DNA of 64,000 nucleotides from G965197555 sp965197555 (GCA_965197555.1 OZ240213.1:3162001-3226000); one strand, 5' to 3'. Positions 24,828 through 33,952 are shown, counted from the first letter of the stretch. Translations and numbers: made by a program. Notes: generated by a model not told the origin, from the sequence alone.

Positions 24828-25472
24828 ATCAAGTTAGTCGTCATCGACTACCAGTCGGGTAACCTGCGCAGCGTGGCTAGAGCTCTGGAGTCAGTAGGCG
24901 TTTCCGCCACAGTATCCTCCGACCCCGATATGGTCTTGGCCGCTGCAGCCGTTGTATTCCCGGGGGTCGGTTCCGCTCCCGCCGCCATGGCGGCCCTGAA
25001 AGAACGAGGCTTGGTCCAAGCGATCAGGTCCTATGTTGCATCCGGCCGCCCGTTCCTAGGCGTCTGCCTCGGCCTCCAATTGTTGATGGAACGGTCAGAA
25101 GAAGGCGATACAACCTGCTTGGGTGTTATACCAGGACAGGTCAGACGATTGCCGGGCGATTTGAAAGTTCCTCACATGGGCTGGAACAGCGTCAACTTCA
25201 AGAGCGATCACCCGGTGTTGAGTAGCATCCCTCACGACAGCCACTTCTATTTTGTCCACAGCTACTACGCGGTCCCAGGCGACGGCCCATCGGTGGTGGG
25301 CACTACGGAATACGGGGTCTCCTTTTGCAGCGTCTACGCTCGGGGCAATCTGGTGGCCACCCAGTTTCACCCGGAGAAGAGCGGTCGTACGGGACTCCGA
25401 GTCTACGAAAACTTCGTCAAGCTAGCCTCGGCCTCATCAGCTCCCATCGCTAAACCGGCCGCCGATGGGTAA
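24828..25472 (+). CDS. hisH: Imidazole glycerol phosphate synthase glutaminase subunit
   Basis: 214 residues if begun at the ATC at 24828. The family N-terminus, VVIDYQSGNLRSVARAL, lies in frame from 24837, yet between the upstream stop (24756) and there no ATG, GTG or TTG exists; the first standard start is GTG 24873, which would cut off the essential first strand. ATC is therefore the likely start, or the assembly has an error. Catalytic Cys is in FLGVCLGLQLL, His and Glu in TQFHPEKSG. HisH makes ammonia for HisF; hisA follows 14 bases later. Confidence 0.88.
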   Translation: MKLVVIDYQSGNLRSVARALESVGVSATVSSDPDMVLAAAAVVFPGVGSAPAAMAALKERGLVQAIRSYVASGRPFLGVCLGLQLLMERSEEGDTTCLGVIPGQVRRLPGDLKVPHMGWNSVNFKSDHPVLSSIPHDSHFYFVHSYYAVPGDGPSVVGTTEYGVSFCSVYARGNLVATQFHPEKSGRTGLRVYENFVKLASASSAPIAKPAADG

Positions 25473-25486
25473 CCCGGGTTACCAAC

Positions 25487-26209
25487 GTGGAAGTCATACC
25501 CTCCATAGACCTTAAGGCTGGCCGCTGCGTTCGGCTGTACCAAGGTGACTACCAACAGGAAACCGTTTATTCAGAGGACCCTGTCTCTGTCGCTTTGGAC
25601 TGGCAACGGCAAGGCGCTGTCCGGCTGCACCTCGTTGACTTGGATGGCGCTGCTCAAGGTCGGTTGGCGAATCTGGAGGCCATTAAAGGTATCATCGGCC
25701 AGTTGGACATCGCGGTACAAGTGGGTGGCGGGGTCCGCAACCTGGAGACATCCCAGATGCTGTTCGAAGCCGAGGCCGACCGGGTGGTGGTGGGCACCGC
25801 GGCCATTCGCGACCCATCGTTGGTTCGCGATTTATGTTCCCGCTTCGGCAGCGACCGTGTCCTGGTAGCGGTAGACGCCAAGGACGGCCGGGTCGCCATC
25901 GAGGGGTGGACTGAGCAGAGCTCCGTCACTGCTTTGGAGTTGGCCCAAGGAATGGCAGAGCTAGGTGTTCGTCGCATCCTGTACACCGATGTCCTCAGAG
26001 ACGGGACATTGACCGGCCCCAACGTATCGGCTAACGCCGATTTAGTCCGGCACACGGGAATGGCAGTCCTAGCGTCCGGTGGCATCGGCTCGCTGGAACA
26101 CATCAAGCGGATTGCCAAAACAGGGGTAGAAGGAGTGGTCCTTGGCCGGGCGCTATATACGGGGGCGGTGTCCTTGGCGGATGCTTTCGTGGCCGCTGAT
26201 ACAGGTTAG
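25487..26209 (+). CDS. hisA: Phosphoribosylformimino-AICAR ribotide isomerase
   Basis: 240 residues from GTG. TIM barrel with the catalytic pair of aspartates: D in VIPSIDLKAGRCVRLYQGDY, D in ILYTDVLRDGTLTGPN. The two phosphate-binding glycine motifs, VQVGGGVRN and LASGGIGSLEHI, are present. Fourth step of histidine synthesis, downstream of hisH, in the cytoplasm. hisF is not in the window. Confidence 0.94.
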   Translation: MEVIPSIDLKAGRCVRLYQGDYQQETVYSEDPVSVALDWQRQGAVRLHLVDLDGAAQGRLANLEAIKGIIGQLDIAVQVGGGVRNLETSQMLFEAEADRVVVGTAAIRDPSLVRDLCSRFGSDRVLVAVDAKDGRVAIEGWTEQSSVTALELAQGMAELGVRRILYTDVLRDGTLTGPNVSANADLVRHTGMAVLASGGIGSLEHIKRIAKTGVEGVVLGRALYTGAVSLADAFVAADTG

Positions 26210-26313
26210 GGCTCGGCTACTATTCTGAGGTAGCCCCCCAGACGCGCTGCCAACGGAAACCCGTACATCCTGAGGCTGGGGAGGGGTTACCCAGGGGCTG
26301 GGTCCGGAATTGG

Positions 26314-26898
26314 CTATCCCGCGGAAACGTCACTTCCGGGTTCCGTTTCGGCTGACCCGGCTTTGCGCTGAACCTCGGCGTCTTGGAGCCAGCTATCCCT
26401 AAAGACTTCCATTAAGATGAAATCGTGGCCCATCCGCCGCACCTTTCTTACTGGGTTAAACCCGCATTTCTCAAAACAGCGTTGCGCCCGCAGGTTCCAG
26501 TCCAGGGTGTGCAGATAGACCCGCTTTAGCTCCTTTTCGCGGAACATGTGGTCTAGCAACGTGGTGACTGCGTCGTAACCGTAAGCGTTGCTCCAGTAGT
26601 TTCGATCGCCGATAACAATGCCCAGTTCGGCTTGTTTATTCACGCTATCCAGGTCGTAATACATGCAATTGCCGATAAAGGCGCCATCGAAGGTCTCGGT
26701 GGAGAAATGGTGGGAGCCGGGTGTAGGATAGCGCAGTTGGTCTTCAAATATCTTCAGATATCGCTCGAAACTCATGCTGAGAGGGTAGGCGGCATCGAGC
26801 TTCGCTAGCTCCGGGTCGCTTCGCCATATATAGTCCTGCTCCGCATCCTCCAGCCGCTTGTCCCGAAGTACAACCTTGACACCCCTGAGTTCCATCAC
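26314..26898 (-). CDS. GNAT N-acetyltransferase (RimJ/RimL type)
   Basis: 194 residues, starting with GTG-ATG; either codon may be used. Seen: LRGVKVVLRDKRLEDAEQDY at the N-terminus, ELGIVIGDRNYWSNAYGYDAV (motif A) and LHTLDWNLRAQRCFEKCGF. The fold is acetyl-CoA-dependent acyl transfer to an amine, target unknown. It begins two bases from the stop of the Nudix frame on the same strand, so these two form an operon. Confidence 0.85.
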   Translation of the reverse strand: MMELRGVKVVLRDKRLEDAEQDYIWRSDPELAKLDAAYPLSMSFERYLKIFEDQLRYPTPGSHHFSTETFDGAFIGNCMYYDLDSVNKQAELGIVIGDRNYWSNAYGYDAVTTLLDHMFREKELKRVYLHTLDWNLRAQRCFEKCGFNPVRKVRRMGHDFILMEVFRDSWLQDAEVQRKAGSAETEPGSDVSAG

Positions 26899-26899
26899 G

Positions 26900-27362
26900 T
26901 CAGTCCTTTTCCCGGCGTTGGGATATTATGTCCAAAGCCCGTAATAGAATCTCGGCTTCATTGGGGTAAGTCATCATGGATGCGGCCTCATCAGCGGAGA
27001 ACCACTGGACCACATCAAACTCAGGATCGTGGGCCTCGGTGTCGCCACCTACAGCCGCCATCTAAGTAAAAGTGGACCGTCTTATGGTATCGGACATCAA
27101 ACTGCCGGTCCGCGAACCAGTAGTCGATAGCGCCAATGGTTGAGTCTAACTCAACCTCCAACCCGGTCTCCTCCCGGACCTCCCGAAGCGCCGTTTCCTC
27201 TAGTGTTTCTCCGGGGTCGGGGGTACCCTTGGCCAGGCTCCAGAGTACTGGGTCGCTTCGCCCGCACAATACTGCCTGGATATTTCCGTCTACTTCACGA
27301 TAAACCACCCCGCCAGCCGAGACCAAACTCTCGACCCGGGGCCTCCCCTTCCTCCCACTCAA
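26900..27362 (-). pseudogene. Nudix hydrolase, frameshifted near 27062
   Basis: The first frame (27362 down to about 27062) has the Nudix box: GTPDPGETLEETALREVREE, followed by TGLEVELDSTIGAIDYWFADRQ and HKTVHFYL. A frame change then follows: the old frame gives junk, whereas the other frame reads on as MAAVGGDTEAHDPEFDVVQW and FSADEAASMMTYPNEAEILL to a stop at 26900, exactly what a Nudix C-terminus should look like. A single extra A in TACTTAGATGG explains it. Intact length would be about 154 residues. Either a recent mutation or a sequencing error. Confidence 0.85.
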
Positions 27363-27580
27363 GACAACCCTCGCACGAATACTCTCAACAATATTTTAGG
27401 GGCTATGAATCAAAGCAGTCAACGTTGGTCCAGAGCTACAACGGAGAGCACCGATGGTTCCTGGTCGGCGACCACTCCCGTCGTCCAGAGACATCCCTTG
27501 CATTTCCGAGTCACGAAAAGCATGGGAGTGGCGCCTAACGTAACTGTTCAATTTAGATGCCTTATTCTCCTACTCTCTCC

Positions 27581-27846
27581 GTCATTCCCGCCGCCCTCCG
27601 TCATTCCCGCCGCCCTTCGTCATTCCCGGCGCCCTTCGTCATTCCCGCCGCCCTTCGTCATTCCCGCCGCCCTTCGTCATTCCCGGCGCCCTTCGTCATT
27701 CCCGCCGCCCTTCGTCATTCCCGCCGCCCTTCGTCATTCCCGCCGCCCTTCGTCATTCCCGCCGCCCTTCGTCATTCCCGCCGCCCTTCGTCATTCCCGC
27801 CGCCCTTCGTCATTCCCGCCGCCCTTCGTCATTCCCGCCGCCCTTC
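27581..27846. repeat. Tandem array of a 19-bp unit, 14 copies
   Basis: Unit GTCATTCCCGCCGCCCTTC repeated 14 times without a break, with one-base variants (CCGGCGC for CCGCCGC in two or three copies). It ends in the palindrome GTCATTCCCGCGAAAGCGGG at 27847. Open frames here are artefacts. Confidence 0.9.
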
Positions 27847-28150
27847 GTCATTCCCGCGAAAGCGGGAATCTCTAACCCTCTCTCGTTATCTAAGTATGTC
27901 CATTCCGAATTACCCTTCACGATCAACCCATTTTCTCATGCCAAACTCCATCCATTCAGAGCCCTCTCCCTACTGATCGCGCTGTACATGGACTCGTGAC
28001 CTTCTGCGCCAAGTTCGACGTAGCACCGATTTCGAGGGTGCCCTTAGGCTGGTTCCCAAGAACCTGTCCCCGGGCCCCGACCGGGGGATGTAAACGAAGG
28101 GTTATTTCACACGAGAAGCTTCTGGATCCCCGCTTTCGCGGGAATGACGG
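27847..28150. repeat. MITE-like element with 27-bp inverted ends
   Basis: The left end GTCATTCCCGCGAAAGCGGG (27847-27866) returns in inverse orientation at 28126-28149 (CCCCGCTTTCGCGGGAATGAC). About 300 bases lie inside, without coding sequence. The inverted ends each fold into the hairpin CCCGC-GAAA-GCGGG. Confidence 0.65.
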
Positions 28151-28287
28151 GACTAGGGTGGGATGGCCAGAACTCTGAACTGTTAGCGTCTAACGGTTCT
28201 CCTTGCATACAAAGTAGGCTAGGAAAACGCCGACGTCCCGTGTGTCGTAACGGTGTAAGCTGGTACCCCGGCCTACACCAGCCGGTC

Positions 28288-28557
28288 CTACCCGCTCCCG
28301 CCTCCGATGGCGGGAACGAAGTGGACCTCGCTACTCTCGGCGACTTTCTCCAGGAGGCCCAATCTAGCTACTTCACCATCGATGGCAACCGCGAGATTGG
28401 AGCGGAGTTGGCCCTCTTCTACCAAGCGGTCTTTAATCCCAGGGTACAGCTCATCCAGCCGGTCGATGACCTGCCGAACGTTCCTGCCCTCCAACTCAAC
28501 CTGCTTGACCTTGCCGGTCATAGGTTGAAGCATCGTTGGAATGAAAACCGTCGCCAA
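28288..28557 (-). CDS. MoaD/ThiS-family sulfur-carrier-like protein
   Basis: 89 residues of the beta-grasp type: MATVFIPTMLQPMTGKVKQV, VIDRLDELYPGIKDRLVEEG and HFVPAIGGGSG at the end. MoaD normally ends in GG; here the tail is GGGSG, so a two-residue trimming (as for some small ubiquitin-like modifiers) may be needed before activation. It lies 63 bases downstream of the molybdenum hydroxylase genes, on the same strand, so a molybdopterin sulfur donor role is attractive but unproven. Confidence 0.8.
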   Translation of the reverse strand: MATVFIPTMLQPMTGKVKQVELEGRNVRQVIDRLDELYPGIKDRLVEEGQLRSNLAVAIDGEVARLGLLEKVAESSEVHFVPAIGGGSG

Positions 28558-28620
28558 CCTCGCCGCTCCTAATTAAACCCCAAGCCCCACCCTGTCAGGG
28601 GTATAAAGTTACCGGTCCGC

Positions 28621-30909
28621 TCAGTCGCCACCGTTGGCGGAGGACTCCAATATCTTGCCTGGAGTCATAGGCAATGACCGAATCCTGCGCCCTATCGCAT
28701 GGTACACGGCGTTAGACACAGCGGCCATGGGCGGCACGATCGGCACCTCGCCAACCCCGCGGACTCCGAAGGGATGACCCGGGTTGGCAACCTCGACTAT
28801 CACTGTATCGATCATAGGAAGGTCCAATGTGGTCGGCATGCGGTAGTCCAAAAAGCTGGAATTCATCATCTGGCCCTGGTCGTTGAAGAAATATTCCTCA
28901 TTCAGAGCCCAACCGATTCCTTGGACTGCTCCACCCTGCATCTGTCCCTCAACATAGCTGGGGTGGACCGCTTTGCCTGCATCTTGTATTGCGGTGTAGC
29001 GCAAAATATCGACCTTCCCGGTGTCGGGGTCTACCTCCAGGTCAACCAGGTGGAAAGCGTAGCCGTTCCCCTCTCCTGGGGGATCGACGCTGGACCTGCC
29101 TATGAGACTGCCACCGGTGGGCAGTAGCTGCCGGGCCAGCTCCTTGAATGTAAACCGCAGCTCAGGGTCAGACTTGTGCTGAATCGTCCCATTCACGTAT
29201 TCAACGTCATCGCTCGAGGTGTCCCATATCTTGGCGGCTCGTTGTACTAGCTGGGCTTTGACATCTTCGGCCGCTTCTATGGCAGCAATCCCAGTAGCAA
29301 ATGAGGTGCGGCTGCCGCCCGTCACCATGGTAAATCCGATCGAGTCGGTATCAACCACTGTGGGCTTCACGTCTTCATAGTCGATGCCCAGAGCTTCAGC
29401 GGTTTGTTGAGCTATGGACGCCCGCGTTCCGCCTATGTCCACCGACCCCATTATCAGGCTCACAGTTCCGTCCGGGTTGACCGTCATGCTCAGGGTCGAT
29501 TGGAAGCCTCTGTTCATCCAAAAGCCGCCAGCCACACCACGGCCCCGGAGCTTACCCTGGGTTTGGCCGCCTAGGGACGTCTTATAGTGGTCGTGGCCTG
29601 CTGCTGCTTCCAAACATTCGACAAAGCCGATCTTCCGGGCTATCGGGCCCTCTATTCGACGGGTCCCTTCCTTAGCGGCGTTGCGCATTCGGAACTCTAT
29701 AGGGTCCATTCCGATCTCTTCGCAAATCTCGTCAATGATTGATTCGACCCCGTAGGCGGCCTGGGGAGACCCCGGGGCCCGGTAAGCGGCAGTCTTGGGT
29801 TTGTTGACCACCACGTCGTAGCCGTCCACCCGGCCATTCGGTACGTCGTAGCTAGCAAAGGCGCAGGTCATCCCCTGCATAACGGGAGACCCGGGGTATG
29901 CCCCCGCATCGAATGCCAGAACGATCTGGACTGCGGTCAGCTTGCCTTCCTTGGTGGCGCCGGCCTTGACCCTCATCCAGCTTCCGGGAGCCGGCCCCTA
30001 TGACTCGAACACCTCGGGCCGGGTCATACTCAGCTTGACGGGGCCATGGGCTTTCTTGGAGAGCATTGCCCCCACCGGCTCTAGGTACGCAGTGATCTTG
30101 CCGCCAAAGCCGCCACCAATCTCCATGGGGGTAACCTTTACTTTGGAGACGGGATGGCGGAGGACATCGGACACCGCGGCTCGGACCATGAAAGAGCCCT
30201 GGGTGCTGCACCATACGTCGATCTGGTCGTCGGCGTTCCAGAATACCGTGGCGTTATGGGACTCGATGTAACCCTGGTGCACCGAGGCAGTCTGGAATTC
30301 GTGTTCCACCACCACGTCGGCCTCGGCAAACCCCTGGTCTAGATCACCAAGCTCAAACTGAAGGTGGGAAGCAATATTGCTGGGCCGCTCCGAGGTTTCG
30401 CCCATGGACGCGGTATGAAGAGTTTCGTGAAGCAGAGGAGCATCGTCCTTCATGGCCTCCCGAACATCAACTACCGGCGTCAATACCTCGTAGTCGACTT
30501 TGATTAGGTTCATCGCGGCTTCAGCTACGTGGGGACTGGCAGCGGCCACCGCCGCCACCGGGTGCCCCCTGAAGAGCACCTTGTCGCTGGCCATGACGTG
30601 GTCGCTGGCGAACTTCAGCCGCTGGTAGTCGCCGCCCAGTTGCTCCGAGGTCAATGACGCCAACGGCAGGTCTTTGGCAGTGACCACCGCCTTGACGCCA
30701 GGATAGGCTTCGGCTTCGCTAGTATCTATGGATCGGATCCTGGCGTGGGCGTGAGGGCTGCGCAGGACCTTGCCGTGGAGGAGTCCCGTCAAATCAACGT
30801 CACCGCCGTAACGGGCCCGACCGGTTACTTTGTCGATACCATCGGGTCGGATGGGCCGCGTACCGACCACGCGGTACTCCACTTCTGAGAGCACCTGGTT
30901 GGAGGTCAC
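28621..30909 (-). CDS. Molybdenum hydroxylase large subunit, interrupted by amber codon at 30000-29998
   Basis: Two open frames in the same reading phase make one 762-residue family member (xanthine dehydrogenase/CO dehydrogenase large chain): EYRVVGTRPIRPDGIDKVTG near the N-terminus, GGGFGGKITAYLEPVG (molybdopterin loop), then RPEVFES-TAG-GPAPGSWMRVKAGATK, then GSVDIGGTRASIAQQ and VRGVGEVPIVPPMAAVSNA, which contains the conserved glutamate of the active site. The start is GTG at 30909, just after the small subunit's stop; a longer frame would run into it. The TAG lies in a loop where other members have a sense codon. With the stop the protein cannot be made whole, unless suppressed. Confidence 0.85.
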
Positions 30910-30916
30910 GAGCTCA

Positions 30917-31396
30917 TCACCTCGCGCTGATCTCGTCGCTGGCCTGAAGCACCGCCCGAACGATTTTATCGTAGCCGGTGCAACGGCAGAGATTGCCTGC
31001 CAGCCAGTGGCGGACTCTGGCCTCATCCACCTGGGGCTCTTTGTCTAACAAGCCCTTGGCAGCAACAATAAACCCAGGTGTGCAGATTCCACACTGCAGC
31101 GCTGCTTGCTCCAAGAAGGCTTGCTGAAGAGGGTGAAGGCCTTCTGGTGAGGCCACGCCCTCAATGGTCAATATCTCCTTACCCTGGGCCTCGACACTAA
31201 GCACCAGGCACGAATCGACGATCCGGCCATCAAACACCACGGTGCATGCGCCGCAGTTGCCGTCGTTACATCCTTCCTTGGTGCCGGTCATTCCCAGCAC
31301 GTCCCGAAGGCACTCGAGAAGGCTTTGACGGGGCTCACACAGGAAATTGACGTCCTCTCCGTTGATCGTGGTCTGTACATGGACTAATCCGGGCAT
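30917..31396 (-). CDS. Molybdenum hydroxylase small (2Fe-2S) subunit
   Basis: 159 residues. N-terminal plant-type ferredoxin cluster, first part NFLCEPRQSLLECLRD, then CNDGNCGACTVVFDG and the later C in SCLVLS; C-terminal cluster CGICTPGFIVAAKG and CRCTGYDKIVRAV. It carries electrons from the molybdenum centre to FAD. It lies between the FAD gene (two bases upstream) and the large subunit (seven bases downstream), one operon. Confidence 0.94.
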   Translation of the reverse strand: MPGLVHVQTTINGEDVNFLCEPRQSLLECLRDVLGMTGTKEGCNDGNCGACTVVFDGRIVDSCLVLSVEAQGKEILTIEGVASPEGLHPLQQAFLEQAALQCGICTPGFIVAAKGLLDKEPQVDEARVRHWLAGNLCRCTGYDKIVRAVLQASDEISAR

Positions 31397-31398
31397 AG

Positions 31399-32277
31399 TT
31401 ATTCTTCTCCCCTAGCTCGCCGGATGGCGTTGTTAAGCGTCCGGCGGGTTAATACTCCGACCAAGTGCACACGCTGCGGGATTGTTCCCCGCATGTCGTT
31501 TATCGGCTTGGCATCGGCCATGGCCTTCTCAGAGGCCTCTTGAATGGCGGCGTCGTTTACCTCTCTACCAGCCAGGCTTTCCCCCGCTTCCTGGCAAAGC
31601 ACCGGGGTGGGGGCTACCGACGCCAAGGATATCCGGGCCGAGACAATGTTCTGCCCGCTGTCGTCCAAGACCACCGAGCTGCCGACTCCGGCAACGGCGA
31701 TGTCCATTTCGTTGCGAGGTATAAACCTCAGGTAGTTGGCGCCTGAATGCGCTTGAGGAGGCGGGAAATGGATCGAAACCATTAGTTCCCCTGGCTGCAG
31801 TACACTCTGTCCCGGACCCGTGCAGAAGTCCTCCGAAGGCACTTCTCTAGTCCCATTGGGCCCGGCTATACGGCACACTCCTCCCAGCACGATAACCGGA
31901 GGAATCGAATCGCCGCTGGGGGCGGCGTTGCACACGTTGCCGCCTATACTGGCCCGGCCCTGGATCTGAATACCACCAATGAGCGATGCCGCGTCGATGA
32001 GCCCTGGGTAGGCAGCCGAAACGGCCTCGTCCTGGTAAATTCGGTAACAGGGTGTAGCCGCACCCAGTGTCAAGCCTCGCTCCGGGCTGTAGGATAGTTC
32101 GTTCAACTCCGGGATTTCCTTTACATCCACCAAGAGGTCCGCACTTCTTCTGCCGCCTCTCAGCATAACCAGGATATCAGTGCCGCCGGCCAACGCTCGG
32201 GCCCGATCGCCCCTAGACGCCATCAGGTCCACAGCCTCAGCCACGGTCTTTGGCGTTGCGAAATCAATCCAATCCAA
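31399..32277 (-). CDS. Molybdenum hydroxylase medium (FAD) subunit
   Basis: 292 residues from a TTG start preceded by AGGAGG. FAD-binding motifs: ALAGGTDILVMLRGG and ASIGGNVCNAAPSGDSIP. The C-terminal CO dehydrogenase flavoprotein domain follows. First gene of the three-subunit operon FAD-FeS-Mo. Substrate unknown: the family includes xanthine, aldehyde, nicotinate and CO-type enzymes, and the AYRxPG motif (AYRAPGSPQA) in the large subunit argues for the general xanthine-oxidase type, not CO dehydrogenase. Confidence 0.93.
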   Translation of the reverse strand: MDWIDFATPKTVAEAVDLMASRGDRARALAGGTDILVMLRGGRRSADLLVDVKEIPELNELSYSPERGLTLGAATPCYRIYQDEAVSAAYPGLIDAASLIGGIQIQGRASIGGNVCNAAPSGDSIPPVIVLGGVCRIAGPNGTREVPSEDFCTGPGQSVLQPGELMVSIHFPPPQAHSGANYLRFIPRNEMDIAVAGVGSSVVLDDSGQNIVSARISLASVAPTPVLCQEAGESLAGREVNDAAIQEASEKAMADAKPINDMRGTIPQRVHLVGVLTRRTLNNAIRRARGEE

Positions 32278-32449
32278 TTAGCTACCTCCTAAGGCTGGAA
32301 TTATAGCACCGGTATTTGCCATCAAAAAGGCGGCCTTGCCGCCTGTAGACTGGACTTCCCTTGGCTTCAGCCACATATTAACGGTGCCGAGGCCGGTCGT
32401 CAACGCAGCCCGGCAACCCAACACATTATGGTAACTCTCCGCCTAATCC

Positions 32450-32977
32450 CCCCGTTCACCCTGAGGCAATCGAAGGGCCGCCCGTTCAAGGTGCAACACG
32501 AACCCCCCCGTTCGCCCTGAGCCTGTCGAAGGGCCACCCATTCAAAGTGCACACGAACCCCTCGTTCACCCTGAGGCAATCGAAGGGCCACCCGTTCAAG
32601 GTGCAACACGAACCCCCCCGTTCGCCCTGAGCCTGTCGAAGGGCCACCCGTTCAAGGTGCAACACGAACCCCCCCGTTCGCCCTGAGCCTGTCGAAGGGC
32701 CACCCATTCAAAGTGCACACGAACCCCTCGTTCACCCTGAGGCAATCGAAGGGCCACCCGTTCAAGGTGCAACACGAACCCCCCCGTTCGCCCTGAGCCT
32801 GTCGAAGGGCCACCCGTTCAAGGTGCAACACGAACCCCCCCGTTCGCCCTGAGCCTGTCGAAGGGCCACCCGTTCAAAGTGCACACGAACCCCTCGTTCA
32901 CCCTGAGGCAATCGAAGGGCCACCCGTTCAAGGTGCAACACGAACCCCCCCGTTCGCCCTGAGCCTGTCGAAGGGCC
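32450..32977. repeat. Composite REP cluster before the 23-bp array
   Basis: Alternating palindromes (CGTTCGCCCTGAGCCTGTCG and CGTTCACCCTGAGGCAATCG) with spacers starting CACCCGTTCAAGGTGCAACA, in units of about 57 and 115 bases. The repeated spacer gives a larger block structure. No coding content. Confidence 0.85.
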
Positions 32978-33736
32978 TGTCCTGAGCCTGTCGAAGGGCC
33001 TGTCCTGAGCCTGTCGAAGGGCCTGTCCTGAGCCTGTCGAAGGGCCTGTCCTGAGCCTGTCGAAGGGCCTGTCCTGAGCCTGTCGAAGGGCCTGTCCTGA
33101 GCCTGTCGAAGGGCCTGTCCTGAGCCTGTCGAAGGGCCTGTCCTGAGCCTGTCGAAGGGCCTGTCCTGAGCCTGTCGAAGGGCCTGTCCTGAGCCTGTCG
33201 AAGGGCCTGTCCTGAGCCTGTCGAAGGGCCTGTCCTGAGCCTGTCGAAGGGCCTGTCCTGAGCCTGTCGAAGGGCCTGTCCTGAGCCTGTCGAAGGGCCT
33301 GTCCTGAGCCTGTCGAAGGGCCTGTCCTGAGCCTGTCGAAGGGCCTGTCCTGAGCCTGTCGAAGGGCCTGTCCTGAGCCTGTCGAAGGGCCTGTCCTGAG
33401 CCTGTCGAAGGGCCTGTCCTGAGCCTGTCGAAGGGCCTGTCCTGAGCCTGTCGAAGGGCCTGTCCTGAGCCTGTCGAAGGGCCTGTCCTGAGCCTGTCGA
33501 AGGGCCTGTCCTGAGCCTGTCGAAGGGCCTGTCCTGAGCCTGTCGAAGGGCCTGTCCTGAGCCTGTCGAAGGGCCTGTCCTGAGCCTGTCGAAGGGCCTG
33601 TCCTGAGCCTGTCGAAGGGCCTGTCCTGAGCCTGTCGAAGGGCCTGTCCTGAGCCTGTCGAAGGGCCTGTCCTGAGCCTGTCGAAGGGCCTGTCCTGAGC
33701 CTGTCGAAGGGCCTGTCCTGAGCCTGTCGAAGGGCC
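32978..33736. repeat. Perfect tandem array of a 23-bp unit, 33 copies
   Basis: Unit TGTCCTGAGCCTGTCGAAGG followed by GCC, 759 bases, which is exactly 33 x 23. By eye every copy looks identical. The unit is the core of the REP palindrome, so the array appears to be an expansion of one REP half with part of a spacer. Because 23 is not a multiple of 3 the three frames join into one 69-base translated period. Highly suited to slippage or misassembly. Confidence 0.92.
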
Positions 33737-33775
33737 ACCCGTTCAAGGTGCAACACGAACCCCCCCGTTCGCCCT

Positions 33776-33950
33776 TGTATCTTAGAAGAGGACGTGACAG
33801 ACCGTTTCGTCCTGGGTCTTGAGAGACCGTGGCTCAGCGGGGTCGTCACGTCCCACCGGCTCAGAGCCCGAACAGTTGATAGGGCTGTTGTAGCCCGAAT
33901 TAAGCAAGGTTGGGACAGAGCCAGGGGACTGAAGATGCAGGGAGGTGAGG
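33776..33950 (+). ncRNA. Candidate bridge RNA of the IS110 element
   Basis: The left end can fold as a bridge RNA target-binding loop: outer stem GGACGTGAC (33790-33798) / GTCACGTCC (33845-33853), a terminal hairpin GGTCT-tgag-AGACC (33815-33828), and between them two single strands. The first, TTCGTCCT (33806-33813), equals the left target TTCGCCCT with one C/U change; the second, GGCTCAG (33831-33837), is the exact reverse complement of the core and right target CTGAGCC. Further on, ACAGTTG (33872-33878) equals the right end of the element next to CT, a donor guide, followed by a GGGCT-gttgt-AGCCC hairpin. The 3' end is uncertain. Confidence 0.7.
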
Positions 33951-33952
33951 AC

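Noticed and set aside
28144..28572. Plus-strand 142-codon frame
   Set aside because: Opposite the MoaD-like gene, which has clear family features.
29998..30000. Pyrrolysine at the amber codon of the molybdenum hydroxylase
   Set aside because: Pyrrolysine is found almost only in methylamine methyltransferases, and the loop is not catalytic; mutation or error is simpler.
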